Of a stretch of DNA of 48,027 bases, positions 40,322-48,027 are shown one piece after another. The stretch is from the NCBI GenBank assembly GCA_031292655.1, contig JARLGO010000006.1, positions 1-48,027 of the forward strand. Direction: 5' to 3'. How positions within the stretch are numbered: position 1 is the first letter of the stretch; each line of letters starts with the position of its first letter. The translations under genes and the position numbers were made by a program. Source of the DNA: Geothrix sp. GTDB lineage: Bacteria; Acidobacteriota; Holophagae; Holophagales; Holophagaceae. A model generated the notes under the pieces. It did no database searches, was not told the DNA's origin, and saw nothing but the letters and a program-made list of their open reading frames with translations.

Positions 40322-41364
40322 CCGCCGACCTGCCACATGCCGCGGGAAAGCATGGGTTGATCCCCGTGGCGCATGGGGTGGCAATCCAGTTTTTCATGCA
40401 TGGCCTGCCTGACCAGCCGGGTGAGATCCTCCGGAGAGGCATGGTTCCGCAGGGGTTCCAGGAGATCCACGGAGGCATTCCCGAAGAGGCAGGCCTTCAT
40501 CTCCCCGCGGCTGGTCAGGCGCACCCGGTTGCAGCGCTCGCAGAAACAGGCACTGAGAGTGGAAATGACGCCCACCTTGCCCGATGAGCCGGGGACGGCA
40601 AAGATCCGCGCGGGGCCTTCCTCCAGGTTGACGGTGGGTTCCTCCTGAAGCTCGACCCCCAGGCCCTCCTGCACCCGCCTGAGGATCTCCTCCGCCGGGA
40701 GGAACTGGTCCACATCCCAGCCGTTGTGCTTGTAGGGCATGAACTCGATGAAGCGCACCTGGAAGCCTTCGGCCACGGCCAGACGGGCCAGGGGCACGAT
40801 CTGATCGTCGTTCCAGCCCCGCATGACCACCGCATTGAGCTTGGTCTTCAGGCCCGCAGCACGGGCCCCGTGGATCCCGGCCATGACCCGGGAGAACCCG
40901 TCCTTTTGCGTGAGGCGCCGGAAGGAATCCCGTTCCGCCGCATCCAGGCTGATGTTGACGCCGAGGAGGCCCGCATCGTGAAGCCCCCGGGCGCGGCTGG
41001 CGAGGTGCATGCCATTGGTGGTGAGATGGACCCGGCCGTCCACTTCCGGGGCGATCATCGCCACGATGATTTCCAGATCCTTTCGCAGCATCGGCTCCCC
41101 GCCCGTCAGGCGCACCTTCCGGATGCCGAGCTGCGTGAACAGCCTCACCAGGGCCACCACTTCGTTGCGGCTCATGGCGGGGGATCCGGTGGGAGAGGGG
41201 GCGCCCGTGCGGGGGCGGCAGTAGATGCAGGACAGGTTGCACTGTTCCGTGATGGAGGCCCGCAGATAGGTGATGGGGCGGCCCAGGCCGTCCTTCAGGC
41301 AATCCTTCACCCGCAGCATCTGCGGAACATGATGTTCGCCTGATGGAGGTAGGGCGTCGGTCAC
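40318..41364 (-). CDS. moaA: GTP 3',8-cyclase, molybdopterin synthesis
   Basis: This 348-residue radical SAM enzyme catalyses the first step of molybdopterin synthesis. CNLSCIYC holds the N-terminal 4Fe-4S cluster, and CFCERCNRVRLTSRGEMKACLF carries the C-terminal cluster. The essential GG dipeptide ends the protein (MWQVGG). LTGGEPMLRKDL is the SAM-binding stretch. Start is GTG 41364 with GGAG upstream; ATG 41319 is an alternative. It is first in a two-gene unit with mobA. No moaC, moaD, moaE or molybdoenzyme gene is in view. Confidence 0.93.
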   Translation of the reverse strand: MTDALPPSGEHHVPQMLRVKDCLKDGLGRPITYLRASITEQCNLSCIYCRPRTGAPSPTGSPAMSRNEVVALVRLFTQLGIRKVRLTGGEPMLRKDLEIIVAMIAPEVDGRVHLTTNGMHLASRARGLHDAGLLGVNISLDAAERDSFRRLTQKDGFSRVMAGIHGARAAGLKTKLNAVVMRGWNDDQIVPLARLAVAEGFQVRFIEFMPYKHNGWDVDQFLPAEEILRRVQEGLGVELQEEPTVNLEEGPARIFAVPGSSGKVGVISTLSACFCERCNRVRLTSRGEMKACLFGNASVDLLEPLRNHASPEDLTRLVRQAMHEKLDCHPMRHGDQPMLSRGMWQVGG

Positions 41365-41640
41365 CGGGGGCTCCGCTCCCCTCAGGATCCTCGCTCTAAC
41401 CAGCCGGATCAGATGGTTTTGCCTTTCATCACATAGTCTCTGGAAGCAAGTTGAATCGCGTCTAAGTAATTTATTAAATAGCCATTAATATCAATATTTA
41501 AGATAAATCATTCCAGTCCGATGAAACCCTGGATGAACCCTTGACGGCCCGCCGGGAATTGAATGATCTATTTTATATAATTTTATTTATTTCAATATTT
41601 TAATGCCTCAGTTACCCCACCTGCTCTGCGGAACTCCGCC
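41365..41640. promoter_or_regulatory. Very AT-rich divergent promoter region
   Basis: 276 bases between moaA and the haem-sensor gene, with long AT runs at 41464-41506 and 41563-41603 in an otherwise GC-rich area. It surely carries promoters for one or both genes. I found no riboswitch motif I can support. Confidence 0.5.
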
Positions 41641-44157
41641 ATGACCCCTTGGTTCAAGGAACTGATGTCCGAGCTCCACCTGCGAAGGCAGGTGCTGCTG
41701 GGAGCCCTCATCTGGACCCTGGCCATATCGGCCTTCCTGGGCATCGGAGTCCACTACTCTCATCGGGAAAACCGCGATCTGGCCTTGACCCGGGCCCGGG
41801 AAAACTTCCAGAAAGAGGTGCTGATCAGCCTGATGATCACGCAGCCCGGAGGCGGCTATGCCCTGCCGGGCAGGGCCACTTTGGCGGAGGCGCCGGTCCG
41901 CCGCGGCATCACCTCTGGAGAAATGCCCTTTGCCAGGGGCATCCCGGCCCACCTGTCTCAGATCTCCCATGACCTGGGCCTCGAAGAGCCCCTCTTGAAG
42001 GGGCATATGACCAGCCTCAACCCCCTGCGTCCCGAAAACGCGGCGGACCCCTGGGAGCGGAAGGCCCTGCAGGAACTCCATGCGGGGCAGAGGGAATACT
42101 GGGAGGTGGTGACTTCGGCGGGGCGGCCCGAGCTTCGTTTCATGGGGGCGCTGGTCACCCTGGAGGGATGCCTGGGCTGCCACGCCGCCCAGGGCCACAA
42201 AGTCGGAGACATCCGCGGTGGCATCAGCTTCACCCTTCCCCTGAGTCAGGATTCAAGGGTGCTCGGCGGGTCCCACAACTTGGCCATGAGCGCGGGCCTG
42301 GGGATCGTCTGGATGATCGGTATCCTGGTGATCCTGCTCGCCGGCCGCTGGAACCTGAATCGGCGCGAGGAGCGCAGGCGTGCCAACGAGGCCTTGCGAG
42401 AGAGCGAGGAGCAGCTGAGGACCATCTTCGAGACCTCGGAAGCGGGCATCATCCTGGTCTCTCCGGATGGCAACATCCGCTTCGCGAACCACCGGATGGC
42501 GGAGATGTTCGGGACCACGCACCTGGATTTGATCGACACGCCCTACACGGACCATCTGCATGCTTCCGACCTGCAGGACGGCCGCGAGCGGCTGCATCAG
42601 ATTTTTGACGAGGAGATGAGATCGATCTACTGGGATCGCCGGTATGTCCGCGTGGACGGCACTGACTTCTGGGGGCACATCTCCGGGAGGCGATTGGACA
42701 ACCCCGACGGCAGCCCGAAAGCCTTCGTCGCCGTGATCACCGACATCACCGAGCGCAAGGACCACGAAAGGAGGCTGGAGCATCTCGCCCACTTCGACTC
42801 CTTGACCTCCCTGCCCAACCGCGTGCTGCTGGCCGACCGCCTGCGCCAGGACATCGCCCAGGCCCACCGGCGCGGGCAATGCCTGGCGGTGGTCTATCTC
42901 GACCTGGACAATTTCAAGCCCATCAACGACCACCATGGACACGAAATCGGGGATCAGCTGCTGATGACCCTGGCGACCCGGATGAAGCAGGCCCTGCGCG
43001 AAGGGGACACCCTGGCGAGGCTCGGAGGCGACGAGTTCGTCGCCGTGCTGCTGGACCTGTCCGGTGTCGAGAGCAGTGTGCCGATCCTCACCCGCCTGAT
43101 CGCCGCCGTGAACCAGCCGGCATGCATCAACAATACCGCGCTCCACATCTCCGCCAGCGTGGGGGTCACGTTCTATCCGCAGGAGGAGGAGGTGGGGGCG
43201 GAGCAGCTGTTGCGCCAGGCCGACCAGGCCATGTACCAGGCCAAGCTGGCCGGCAAGAACCGCTACCACATCTTCGACGCCGAGCTGGACCGCAACGTCC
43301 GGGGCCATCACGAAAGCCTCGACCGGATCCGCCAGGCCCTGGCCGAGCGGGAATTCATCGTGCACTACCAGCCCAAGGTGAACATGCGCACGGGGGCGGT
43401 CATCGGCGCGGAGGCCCTGATCCGCTGGCAACATCCCGAACGGGGCCTCCTCCTGCCGGCGGCGTTCCTGCCGGTGGTCGAGGATCACGCGGTGGCCATC
43501 GAGATCGACGAGTGGGTCATCGACACGGTCCTGGCCCAGATGGCCCTCTGGCGGAAGGCCGGATGCAACATTCCCGTCAGCGCCAATGTCGGCGCCCGCC
43601 AGCTGCAGCAGGCCGACTTCGTGCAGCGCCTGCGCGCCCGCCTGGCCGCCCACCCCGGTGTCGGGCCCGGCGATCTCGAACTGGAGGTGCTGGAGACCAG
43701 TGCGCTGAAGGACATGGCCCAGGCGGCCCAGGTCATCAAGGAGTGCCGGGACATCGGAGTGATGTTCGCCTTGGATGACTTCGGCACCGGCTATTCCTCG
43801 CTGACCTACCTCCGACAGCTGCCGGTGGCCCAGATCAAGATCGACAAGAGTTTCGTCCTCGGCATGCACGATCACCCGGATGACATGGCCATCCTGGAGG
43901 GCGTGGTCGGCCTGGCCATCGCCTTCCGCCGCAAGGTCATCGCGGAAGGCGTGCAGACCATGGAACAGGGCAAGATGCTGCTGCGGCTCGGCTGCGAGCT
44001 GGGCCAGGGCTTCGGCATCGCGCGCCCCATGCCGGCCCAGGAACTGCCGGGCTGGTCCGAGGCCTGGCGCCCCGACCCGGCCTGGGTGGACTGCCCTCCG
44101 GCCAGCCGCGATGAACTGCGGCGGCTGTTTGCCAGCCTCGAGTACCCCTCCATCTAA
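41641..44157 (+). CDS. Haem-binding Tll0287-like / PAS / GGDEF / EAL sensor
   Basis: This 838-residue membrane protein starts with a helix (about 17-38), then a periplasmic domain (40-210) of the DUF3365/Tll0287 kind. That domain contains CLGCH at 177-181, a covalent haem c site. A second helix (about 216-235) leads into PAS (about 255-370), GGDEF (ARLGGDEFVAVL, active motif kept) and EAL (GAEALIRWQHPE, then DDFGTGYSSLTYLRQLP). Both cyclic-di-GMP synthesis and breakdown sites look intact. It probably links periplasmic redox state, NO or O2 to cyclic-di-GMP. The gene converges on PCMT with a 4-base overlap. Confidence 0.9.
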   Translation: MTPWFKELMSELHLRRQVLLGALIWTLAISAFLGIGVHYSHRENRDLALTRARENFQKEVLISLMITQPGGGYALPGRATLAEAPVRRGITSGEMPFARGIPAHLSQISHDLGLEEPLLKGHMTSLNPLRPENAADPWERKALQELHAGQREYWEVVTSAGRPELRFMGALVTLEGCLGCHAAQGHKVGDIRGGISFTLPLSQDSRVLGGSHNLAMSAGLGIVWMIGILVILLAGRWNLNRREERRRANEALRESEEQLRTIFETSEAGIILVSPDGNIRFANHRMAEMFGTTHLDLIDTPYTDHLHASDLQDGRERLHQIFDEEMRSIYWDRRYVRVDGTDFWGHISGRRLDNPDGSPKAFVAVITDITERKDHERRLEHLAHFDSLTSLPNRVLLADRLRQDIAQAHRRGQCLAVVYLDLDNFKPINDHHGHEIGDQLLMTLATRMKQALREGDTLARLGGDEFVAVLLDLSGVESSVPILTRLIAAVNQPACINNTALHISASVGVTFYPQEEEVGAEQLLRQADQAMYQAKLAGKNRYHIFDAELDRNVRGHHESLDRIRQALAEREFIVHYQPKVNMRTGAVIGAEALIRWQHPERGLLLPAAFLPVVEDHAVAIEIDEWVIDTVLAQMALWRKAGCNIPVSANVGARQLQQADFVQRLRARLAAHPGVGPGDLELEVLETSALKDMAQAAQVIKECRDIGVMFALDDFGTGYSSLTYLRQLPVAQIKIDKSFVLGMHDHPDDMAILEGVVGLAIAFRRKVIAEGVQTMEQGKMLLRLGCELGQGFGIARPMPAQELPGWSEAWRPDPAWVDCPPASRDELRRLFASLEYPSI

Positions 44158-44867
44158 GGCGTCACCATCGGCACGAACCGCACCGGCAGCACGGCCTGGG
44201 TCTCCATCCCCTCCGGATGCCTGCGCAGCAGGTAGAGTTCCTGGACGCCTTCAGCGGGGCCTACGGGCACGATCATCCGGCCGCCCACCTTCAGCTGCTC
44301 CACCAGGGCCCGGGGAATCCGCTCGGGCGCGCAGGTGACGATGACCGCATCGAAGGGGGCCGCTCCGGGCCACCCGAGGGTGCCGTCGCCGAGGCGGACC
44401 TTCACGTTCCGGAAGCCCAGCCGCTGGAGGTCGGCCTCGGCCCGGCGGGCCAGGGGCCCCACGATCTCGATGCTGTAGACCTCCGCCACCAGCCGGGACA
44501 GCACCGCCGCCTGGTAGCCCGAGCCCGTGCCGATCTCCAGCACCCGATCCGTGGGCTTCGGATCCAGCGCGGCGGTCATGAAGGCCACGATGTAGGGCTG
44601 GGAGATGGTCTGACCGTGGCCGATGGGCAGGGGCCCGTCCTCGTAGGCCTGGGCGCGCTTGGAGGCCGGCACGAATTCGTGGCGGGGCACCTGAGCCATG
44701 GCCGCGAGCACGCGGTCTTCCCGGACGCCCCGGGCCGCGATCTGATCCCGCACCATGCGCGTCCGGGCCGCCTCGAAGGCGGCCTCCTCGGCGGCCTTCG
44801 GCGGCGCGGGTTCCGGGTCAAAGCCCCCCAAGGCGAGCATCAAGGCCACTCCCAGAGGCCATCGCAT
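44154..44867 (-). CDS. pcm: Protein-L-isoaspartate O-methyltransferase, exported form
   Basis: This 237-residue protein repairs isoaspartyl residues by SAM-dependent methylation. MVRDQIAARGVREDRVLAAMAQVPRHEFVP, GHGQTISQPYIVAFMTAAL and VLEIGTGSGYQAAVLSRLV are the PCMT motifs. The N-terminus (RWPLGVALMLALGGFDPEP) looks like a signal peptide, suggesting a periplasmic version. Start ATG 44867; the frame also opens at TTG 44876. Overlap with the convergent sensor gene is 4 bases. Confidence 0.9.
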   Translation of the reverse strand: MRWPLGVALMLALGGFDPEPAPPKAAEEAAFEAARTRMVRDQIAARGVREDRVLAAMAQVPRHEFVPASKRAQAYEDGPLPIGHGQTISQPYIVAFMTAALDPKPTDRVLEIGTGSGYQAAVLSRLVAEVYSIEIVGPLARRAEADLQRLGFRNVKVRLGDGTLGWPGAAPFDAVIVTCAPERIPRALVEQLKVGGRMIVPVGPAEGVQELYLLRRHPEGMETQAVLPVRFVPMVTP

Positions 44868-44899
44868 GGCAACCAAGGTACATCCTTCCCGGTCCTGCG

Positions 44900-44928
44900 C
44901 CAGCGCCTCCCAGGCGGGGAGGCGCTGG
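44900..44928 (-). terminator. Hairpin after the VIT-VWA gene
   Basis: CCAGCGCCTCCC and GGGAGGCGCTGG pair perfectly (12 bp) around AGGCG, between the PCMT start and the stop of the VIT-VWA gene on the minus strand. Confidence 0.6.
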
Positions 44929-44949
44929 CTGGCGGCGGGGTTCAGGCCT

Positions 44950-47304
44950 TCAACCGAGCGTCACTTCCATGCTGCCGGCCAGGCCGCCGGTCCAGCTTCG
45001 AAACCGCCAGGCGGCGATCAGGGCCTTGGCCTGGGCCGCCCCGGGGAAGGGCTGGCTGAAGGTGGCCGAGAGGACCTGTCCGGAGCCATCCACCTCCAAC
45101 GCCAGCGTCGTGCCCGAGGGCAGGGCCGACAGGGCGGCGGCCAGGGCCGGGTCCCTCAGGCGCGCGGCCAGCTCCCGGTGGAGGGAGGCGGGGTCCGAGG
45201 TGCCGGTGATGCCGGAGAAGGCCAGGATGCGCCGGCCTGGAGCCACCTTCGCCTTCTCCCGCCGTTCCAGCCGGTCCTGAGCCGCGGCTTCGGCGACCCT
45301 GGAGGCCCGGGTCGCCTGTTCCATCATGGGGGGAGGCGCACAGGCCACCATGCGGGACAAGGAACCGCCATGGGCGGCCACGGCCGCATCGGAAACCCCC
45401 TCGGGCAGGGGCAGGGGCTGGGTGATCGTGGTGGCGGAGCCGCCGGCGTGGCGCACCTGGGTATCCACGGCCACGAAGGAGGTGTAGGCGGTGAGCAGGT
45501 GGTAGGCGAGGCCCAGGCGGGTGACCTCGGCCTTGCGGTCCGCGTCCGGGCCGAACTGATCGTAGTCCGAGAGCATCTGGATGCGCTGGCGGGCCCAGAG
45601 CTGGCGCAGGGCGCCGTGATCGCGGTCCTTCACCTGGCCCACCTCGAAGGTCTGGCTCCAGGGTCCGGCGCCGCTCAGGCCGGACAGCGTGACCGTGCCC
45701 CGGGCCTCGCCCTTCCACTTGCCCAGGCAGACGACGGGCCGGTCCGCCAGCACGTCCGGCAGCTGCAGGGGCTCGAGGTCCTGGATGTGGAACCCATTGG
45801 TGGTGAGCTTGAGGTTGGTGAGCACCGGCGACGAGACGTAGGCCCGGAAGCGCTCGGCCTCAAGGGCGGCCTGCTCAGGCCGGGTGATGACGAAGGCCTC
45901 GCCCTGCCCGGCATGGGCCATGCCCTCGATGAGGTGGCGGTTCACGGAGGAGCCGATGCCGAAGGCAAAGAGGTTCGCCGAACCCAGATTCTTCCGGATG
46001 AGGTCGAAGACCTGACTGTCGGCGCTGATGTAGCCGTCCGTGGAGACCACGAAGGTGCGCGAGATGCCGGGCACCCGTGGCAGGCCCAGGGCCCGGCGCA
46101 TGGCGCTCCCCAGCTCCGTGCCGCCGCCGCCGTTCTGCTCGCGCACGAAAGCCAGGGCCTGCTGCAGGTGCTCGGGCGTGGCCTGCTGCGACGAGGGCGA
46201 CCACAGCGCGGAGCTGCCCTCGAAGACCATCACGTTGAAGAGGTCCTGGGGCCGCAGGCCCTGGATCATCTCCTGCATGAGCACCTTGGAGACCTCGATG
46301 GGAAAGCCCATCTGGCTGCCCGAGACATCCATGAGGAAGACGAACTCCCGGGGCGGCAGATCCTTGGGCGTCACGCGCTTGGGTGGCTGGGCCATGAGCA
46401 GGAACGTGTTCTCCTCCCGGCCCTGGTCCAGCAACAGCCCCGATCGGACGCCGCCGCCGGCCAGCTGGTACTTCACGATGACGTCGCGGTTGCCGCCGTG
46501 GGCCTCGCTGGGATCCAGGCGCAGCGTGGCCTCGGCCTTGCCGTCGAAGGCGATGTTCGTCTTGTGGGTGTCGCAGCTCATGCCCTGGATGGGCAGGCCC
46601 GCCGACAGCTTCAGTTCCAGGTCGAAGGTGGTGGCGGGCTTTTCGCCGGCATGGGTGTAGGGATTGGCCACCCAGGCCTCGCCGGTGCTGGACTCGGCGC
46701 CCGCCCGGCCGGCGTAGCGGGGACCCACCACCGTGGGATAGACGAAGGCGTAGGTGCCTTCGTTCGGAACCAGCAGTTCCGTGTAGGAGAGCTCCACCCG
46801 GATCTCATCGCCCGGCAGGATGTTCGCCACGTTCATCTGGAACACGTTGGGCCGCTCCTGTTCCAGCAGCGAGGCGCTGCGCCCTTCAGCCTTCGCCCGC
46901 TCGTAGTCCGCCCGGGCCTGACCCCGCTCCTTGATCTGCGCCTTCAGCACCCGCTCCCCGATGGTCATGGTCAGGCCGTAGACCGCGGAATGGGTGGAGC
47001 CCGGGAACACGTAGATGGCCTCCAGGGGCTTCGTGCCGGTGTTGCGGTAGACCTGGGTGACTTTCACGTCGGCGATGACCCCCGCGATGGCCACCCTGGC
47101 CGAGGTGGACTTCAGGGGCAGCTGGTCCAGGGCGCCCTCCCCGCCCTGCACGAAGAAGTAGGGAGAGAGCGTGGTGTCCGCCTCGCCTCCCTCGGCGGGG
47201 CCCTGAAGCAGGGGGCGGCTGCGGGCCTGGGCCTCGCCGGGGAAGGACACGGCGAGGCCGGCCCAGCAGGCGAACAGTAGGGTGGCGGAGCGGCGCAGCG
47301 ACAT
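44950..47304 (-). CDS. VIT and von Willebrand factor A domain protein
   Basis: This is a 784-residue exported protein. A signal peptide (ATLLFACWAGLAVSFPGEAQA) precedes a VIT domain (about 50-180: VTQVYRNTGTKPLEAIYVFPG, PNVFQMNVANILPGDEIRVEL). A VWA domain follows (about 310-480) with the MIDAS motif FLMDVSGSQMG and a VVSTDGYIS strand. The C-terminal 300 residues are less defined. Such proteins resemble inter-alpha-trypsin inhibitor heavy chains and are periplasmic or surface proteins of unknown role in bacteria. GGAGG lies 6 bases before ATG 47304. Confidence 0.88.
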   Translation of the reverse strand: MSLRRSATLLFACWAGLAVSFPGEAQARSRPLLQGPAEGGEADTTLSPYFFVQGGEGALDQLPLKSTSARVAIAGVIADVKVTQVYRNTGTKPLEAIYVFPGSTHSAVYGLTMTIGERVLKAQIKERGQARADYERAKAEGRSASLLEQERPNVFQMNVANILPGDEIRVELSYTELLVPNEGTYAFVYPTVVGPRYAGRAGAESSTGEAWVANPYTHAGEKPATTFDLELKLSAGLPIQGMSCDTHKTNIAFDGKAEATLRLDPSEAHGGNRDVIVKYQLAGGGVRSGLLLDQGREENTFLLMAQPPKRVTPKDLPPREFVFLMDVSGSQMGFPIEVSKVLMQEMIQGLRPQDLFNVMVFEGSSALWSPSSQQATPEHLQQALAFVREQNGGGGTELGSAMRRALGLPRVPGISRTFVVSTDGYISADSQVFDLIRKNLGSANLFAFGIGSSVNRHLIEGMAHAGQGEAFVITRPEQAALEAERFRAYVSSPVLTNLKLTTNGFHIQDLEPLQLPDVLADRPVVCLGKWKGEARGTVTLSGLSGAGPWSQTFEVGQVKDRDHGALRQLWARQRIQMLSDYDQFGPDADRKAEVTRLGLAYHLLTAYTSFVAVDTQVRHAGGSATTITQPLPLPEGVSDAAVAAHGGSLSRMVACAPPPMMEQATRASRVAEAAAQDRLERREKAKVAPGRRILAFSGITGTSDPASLHRELAARLRDPALAAALSALPSGTTLALEVDGSGQVLSATFSQPFPGAAQAKALIAAWRFRSWTGGLAGSMEVTLG

Positions 47305-47849
47305 GGGTTCCTCCGAAAGGGCCCGCGCCGGCATGGCGCGGTTCAGGAGGGAATGACCCGAGGAGCCGGATCCTTTCACGCCATCGAAAAAAGAAATCAA
47401 TCAGCTGAGGAGAGCGGAGGGGCGGAGGAAAGCAGAGAAGGAAAGGGGATCCAGGCCTTGAACGACCTTCCCCTGGAGTCGACAAGGCTCAACCGGAGTT
47501 CCTGGAAGAGCAAAAGCTGAAACCGCAGATGTCGCAGATGGGCGCCGACCCTCCCTGCATGGGCCCGCCGAAGGCGGCCTCCGGCCCTGCCGGAGGTCAA
47601 CGGGGGCGCCGGGTTCGCGCCTTTTGGGGGGCCCGTGCCCCGGCGCCCCCGCTGAGCCCATGCTCGAAGTGGCACCCCTGAAAACAGTCATCCACTCGCG
47701 TTGTCCAATCTGTGTGAATCAGTGGAATCTGTGGACCCAAGCCCTTTATCTGTGCCATCTGCGGTTGAGCACATGCATGGTTGTCCGTGGCCGATAATCG
47801 TGTTGTTTTTCTCCGCTCTCCTCGGCTCCTCTGCTTGCCTCCGCTTCGT
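47305..47849. repeat. Non-coding repeat-rich region
   Basis: AACCGCAGATG at 47521 recurs inverted at 47757 (CATCTGCGGTT). GAGGAGAGCGGAG near 47407 recurs inverted near 47813. Phrases such as GAATCAGTGGAATCTGTGG are of the kind seen as dispersed non-coding repeats in related phyla. No gene is supported here; open frames on both strands lack protein character. Confidence 0.55.
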
Positions 47850-48027
47850 TTATTTCTTTTCAGGTGGGTGGATCCTGACCCGATATCCATCCACGGGCCC
47901 CGTTTCCGGCAGCCGGGTCGGATCGGCCACGGGGGTGTCCAGCAGGTAGAGGTCGAGGATGTCCCCGGCCGCGAGGCGGACGTCGCCCTGCCACAGGACC
48001 AGGGCCTCATCGCCGGCTTTCCTGGCC
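47850..48027 (-). CDS. C-terminal part of an unknown gene (cut by the window edge)
   Basis: Fifty-eight codons of a minus-strand gene enter from the right edge and stop at TAA (47850-47852). The visible residues read GDEALVLWQGDVRLAAGDILD, then LYLLDTPVADPTRLPETG and RVRIHPPEKK. GC-rich third positions and sense-like composition support coding. The family is not recognisable from this tail. Confidence 0.65.
   Translation of the reverse strand, partial: ARKAGDEALVLWQGDVRLAAGDILDLYLLDTPVADPTRLPETGPVDGYRVRIHPPEKK

Noticed and set aside
41365-41400. Molybdenum-cofactor riboswitch before moaA
   Set aside because: Only a small GGGG/CCCC hairpin is visible. The large conserved Moco RNA structure cannot be recognised.
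44755-47280. 841-codon plus-strand frame
   Set aside because: It lies opposite the VIT-VWA and PCMT genes, has only low-complexity Gly/Leu/His-rich product and no ribosome-binding site. It is a shadow caused by high GC.
47597-48010. 137-codon minus-strand frame at the right edge
   Set aside because: A different minus-strand frame that enters from the edge and stops at 47850 has clear protein character. This one is out of frame with it.

Overview
The window looks like chromosome of a GC-rich bacterium with extensive cytochrome chemistry. The closest fit I can argue is an Acidobacteriota member of the Holophaga/Geothrix type. The reasons are a porin-like barrel and multihaem cytochrome operon, PAS sensors ending in a Cys-pair tail, a MenG-type methyltransferase, lysine-tailed HU, and GC-rich intergenic hairpin repeats. 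This assignment is inference from gene content, not a search result.

Layout. (1) 1-6220, host-type DNA: a PAS sensor cut by the window edge, a small P-loop NTPase, a soluble PAS protein overlapping a CZB chemoreceptor, menG/ubiE on the minus strand, and a long acyl-CoA dehydrogenase. (2) 6252-25528, a 19.3 kb accessory island of visibly lower GC, set between two convergent host genes and bounded by a 38-bp inverted repeat. The right copy of the repeat directly follows an IS4-family transposase gene. (3) 25546-48027, host-type DNA: FecR/DUF6600 protein, TatD, thioredoxin-like ferredoxin, an electron-transfer operon (monohaem c, outer-membrane barrel, octahaem c, cytochrome b), a DUF134-NifX fusion, an NtrC-type regulator with a MerR-type regulator, tRNA-Pro(GGG) with repeat debris, HU, moaA-mobA, a haem-sensing GGDEF-EAL protein, PCMT, a VIT-VWA protein, and a gene cut by the right edge.

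The island is the part to read. On its left is a compact minus-strand operon (10833 to 6746) for a bacterial ubiquitin-like pathway: a Multi_ubiq-type modifier, an E2-like protein, a JAB-E1 fusion, a kinase-fold protein and a DUF6527 protein. Three of the four gene junctions overlap or lie within 4 nt, so it looks like one co-translated unit. To its right are an uncharacterised convergent pair, a metallophosphoesterase overlapping two tandem Xre/ParS-like proteins, an orphan HipB with two perfect operators, a TPR-like/HEPN (LA2681 type) protein, a NACHT/STAND-like ATPase between 74-bp direct repeats, an Xre regulator divergent from an HU/IHF protein, a GIY-YIG protein, a transposase-derived IS1595-like protein, a Ner-like regulator and the IS4-type transposase. 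This is the composition of a defence or mobile island assembled in several steps.

How the genes may work together. In the ubiquitin-like operon the JAB domain would mature the modifier or remove it, the E1 domain would adenylate it, and the E2-like protein would pass it on. The kinase and DUF6527 proteins are the least understood parts. In the host region the 29678-34168 operon would move electrons between quinone, periplasmic haems and the outer membrane. moaA and mobA supply molybdopterin cofactor. Nothing here was checked against databases; family names come from motif recognition.
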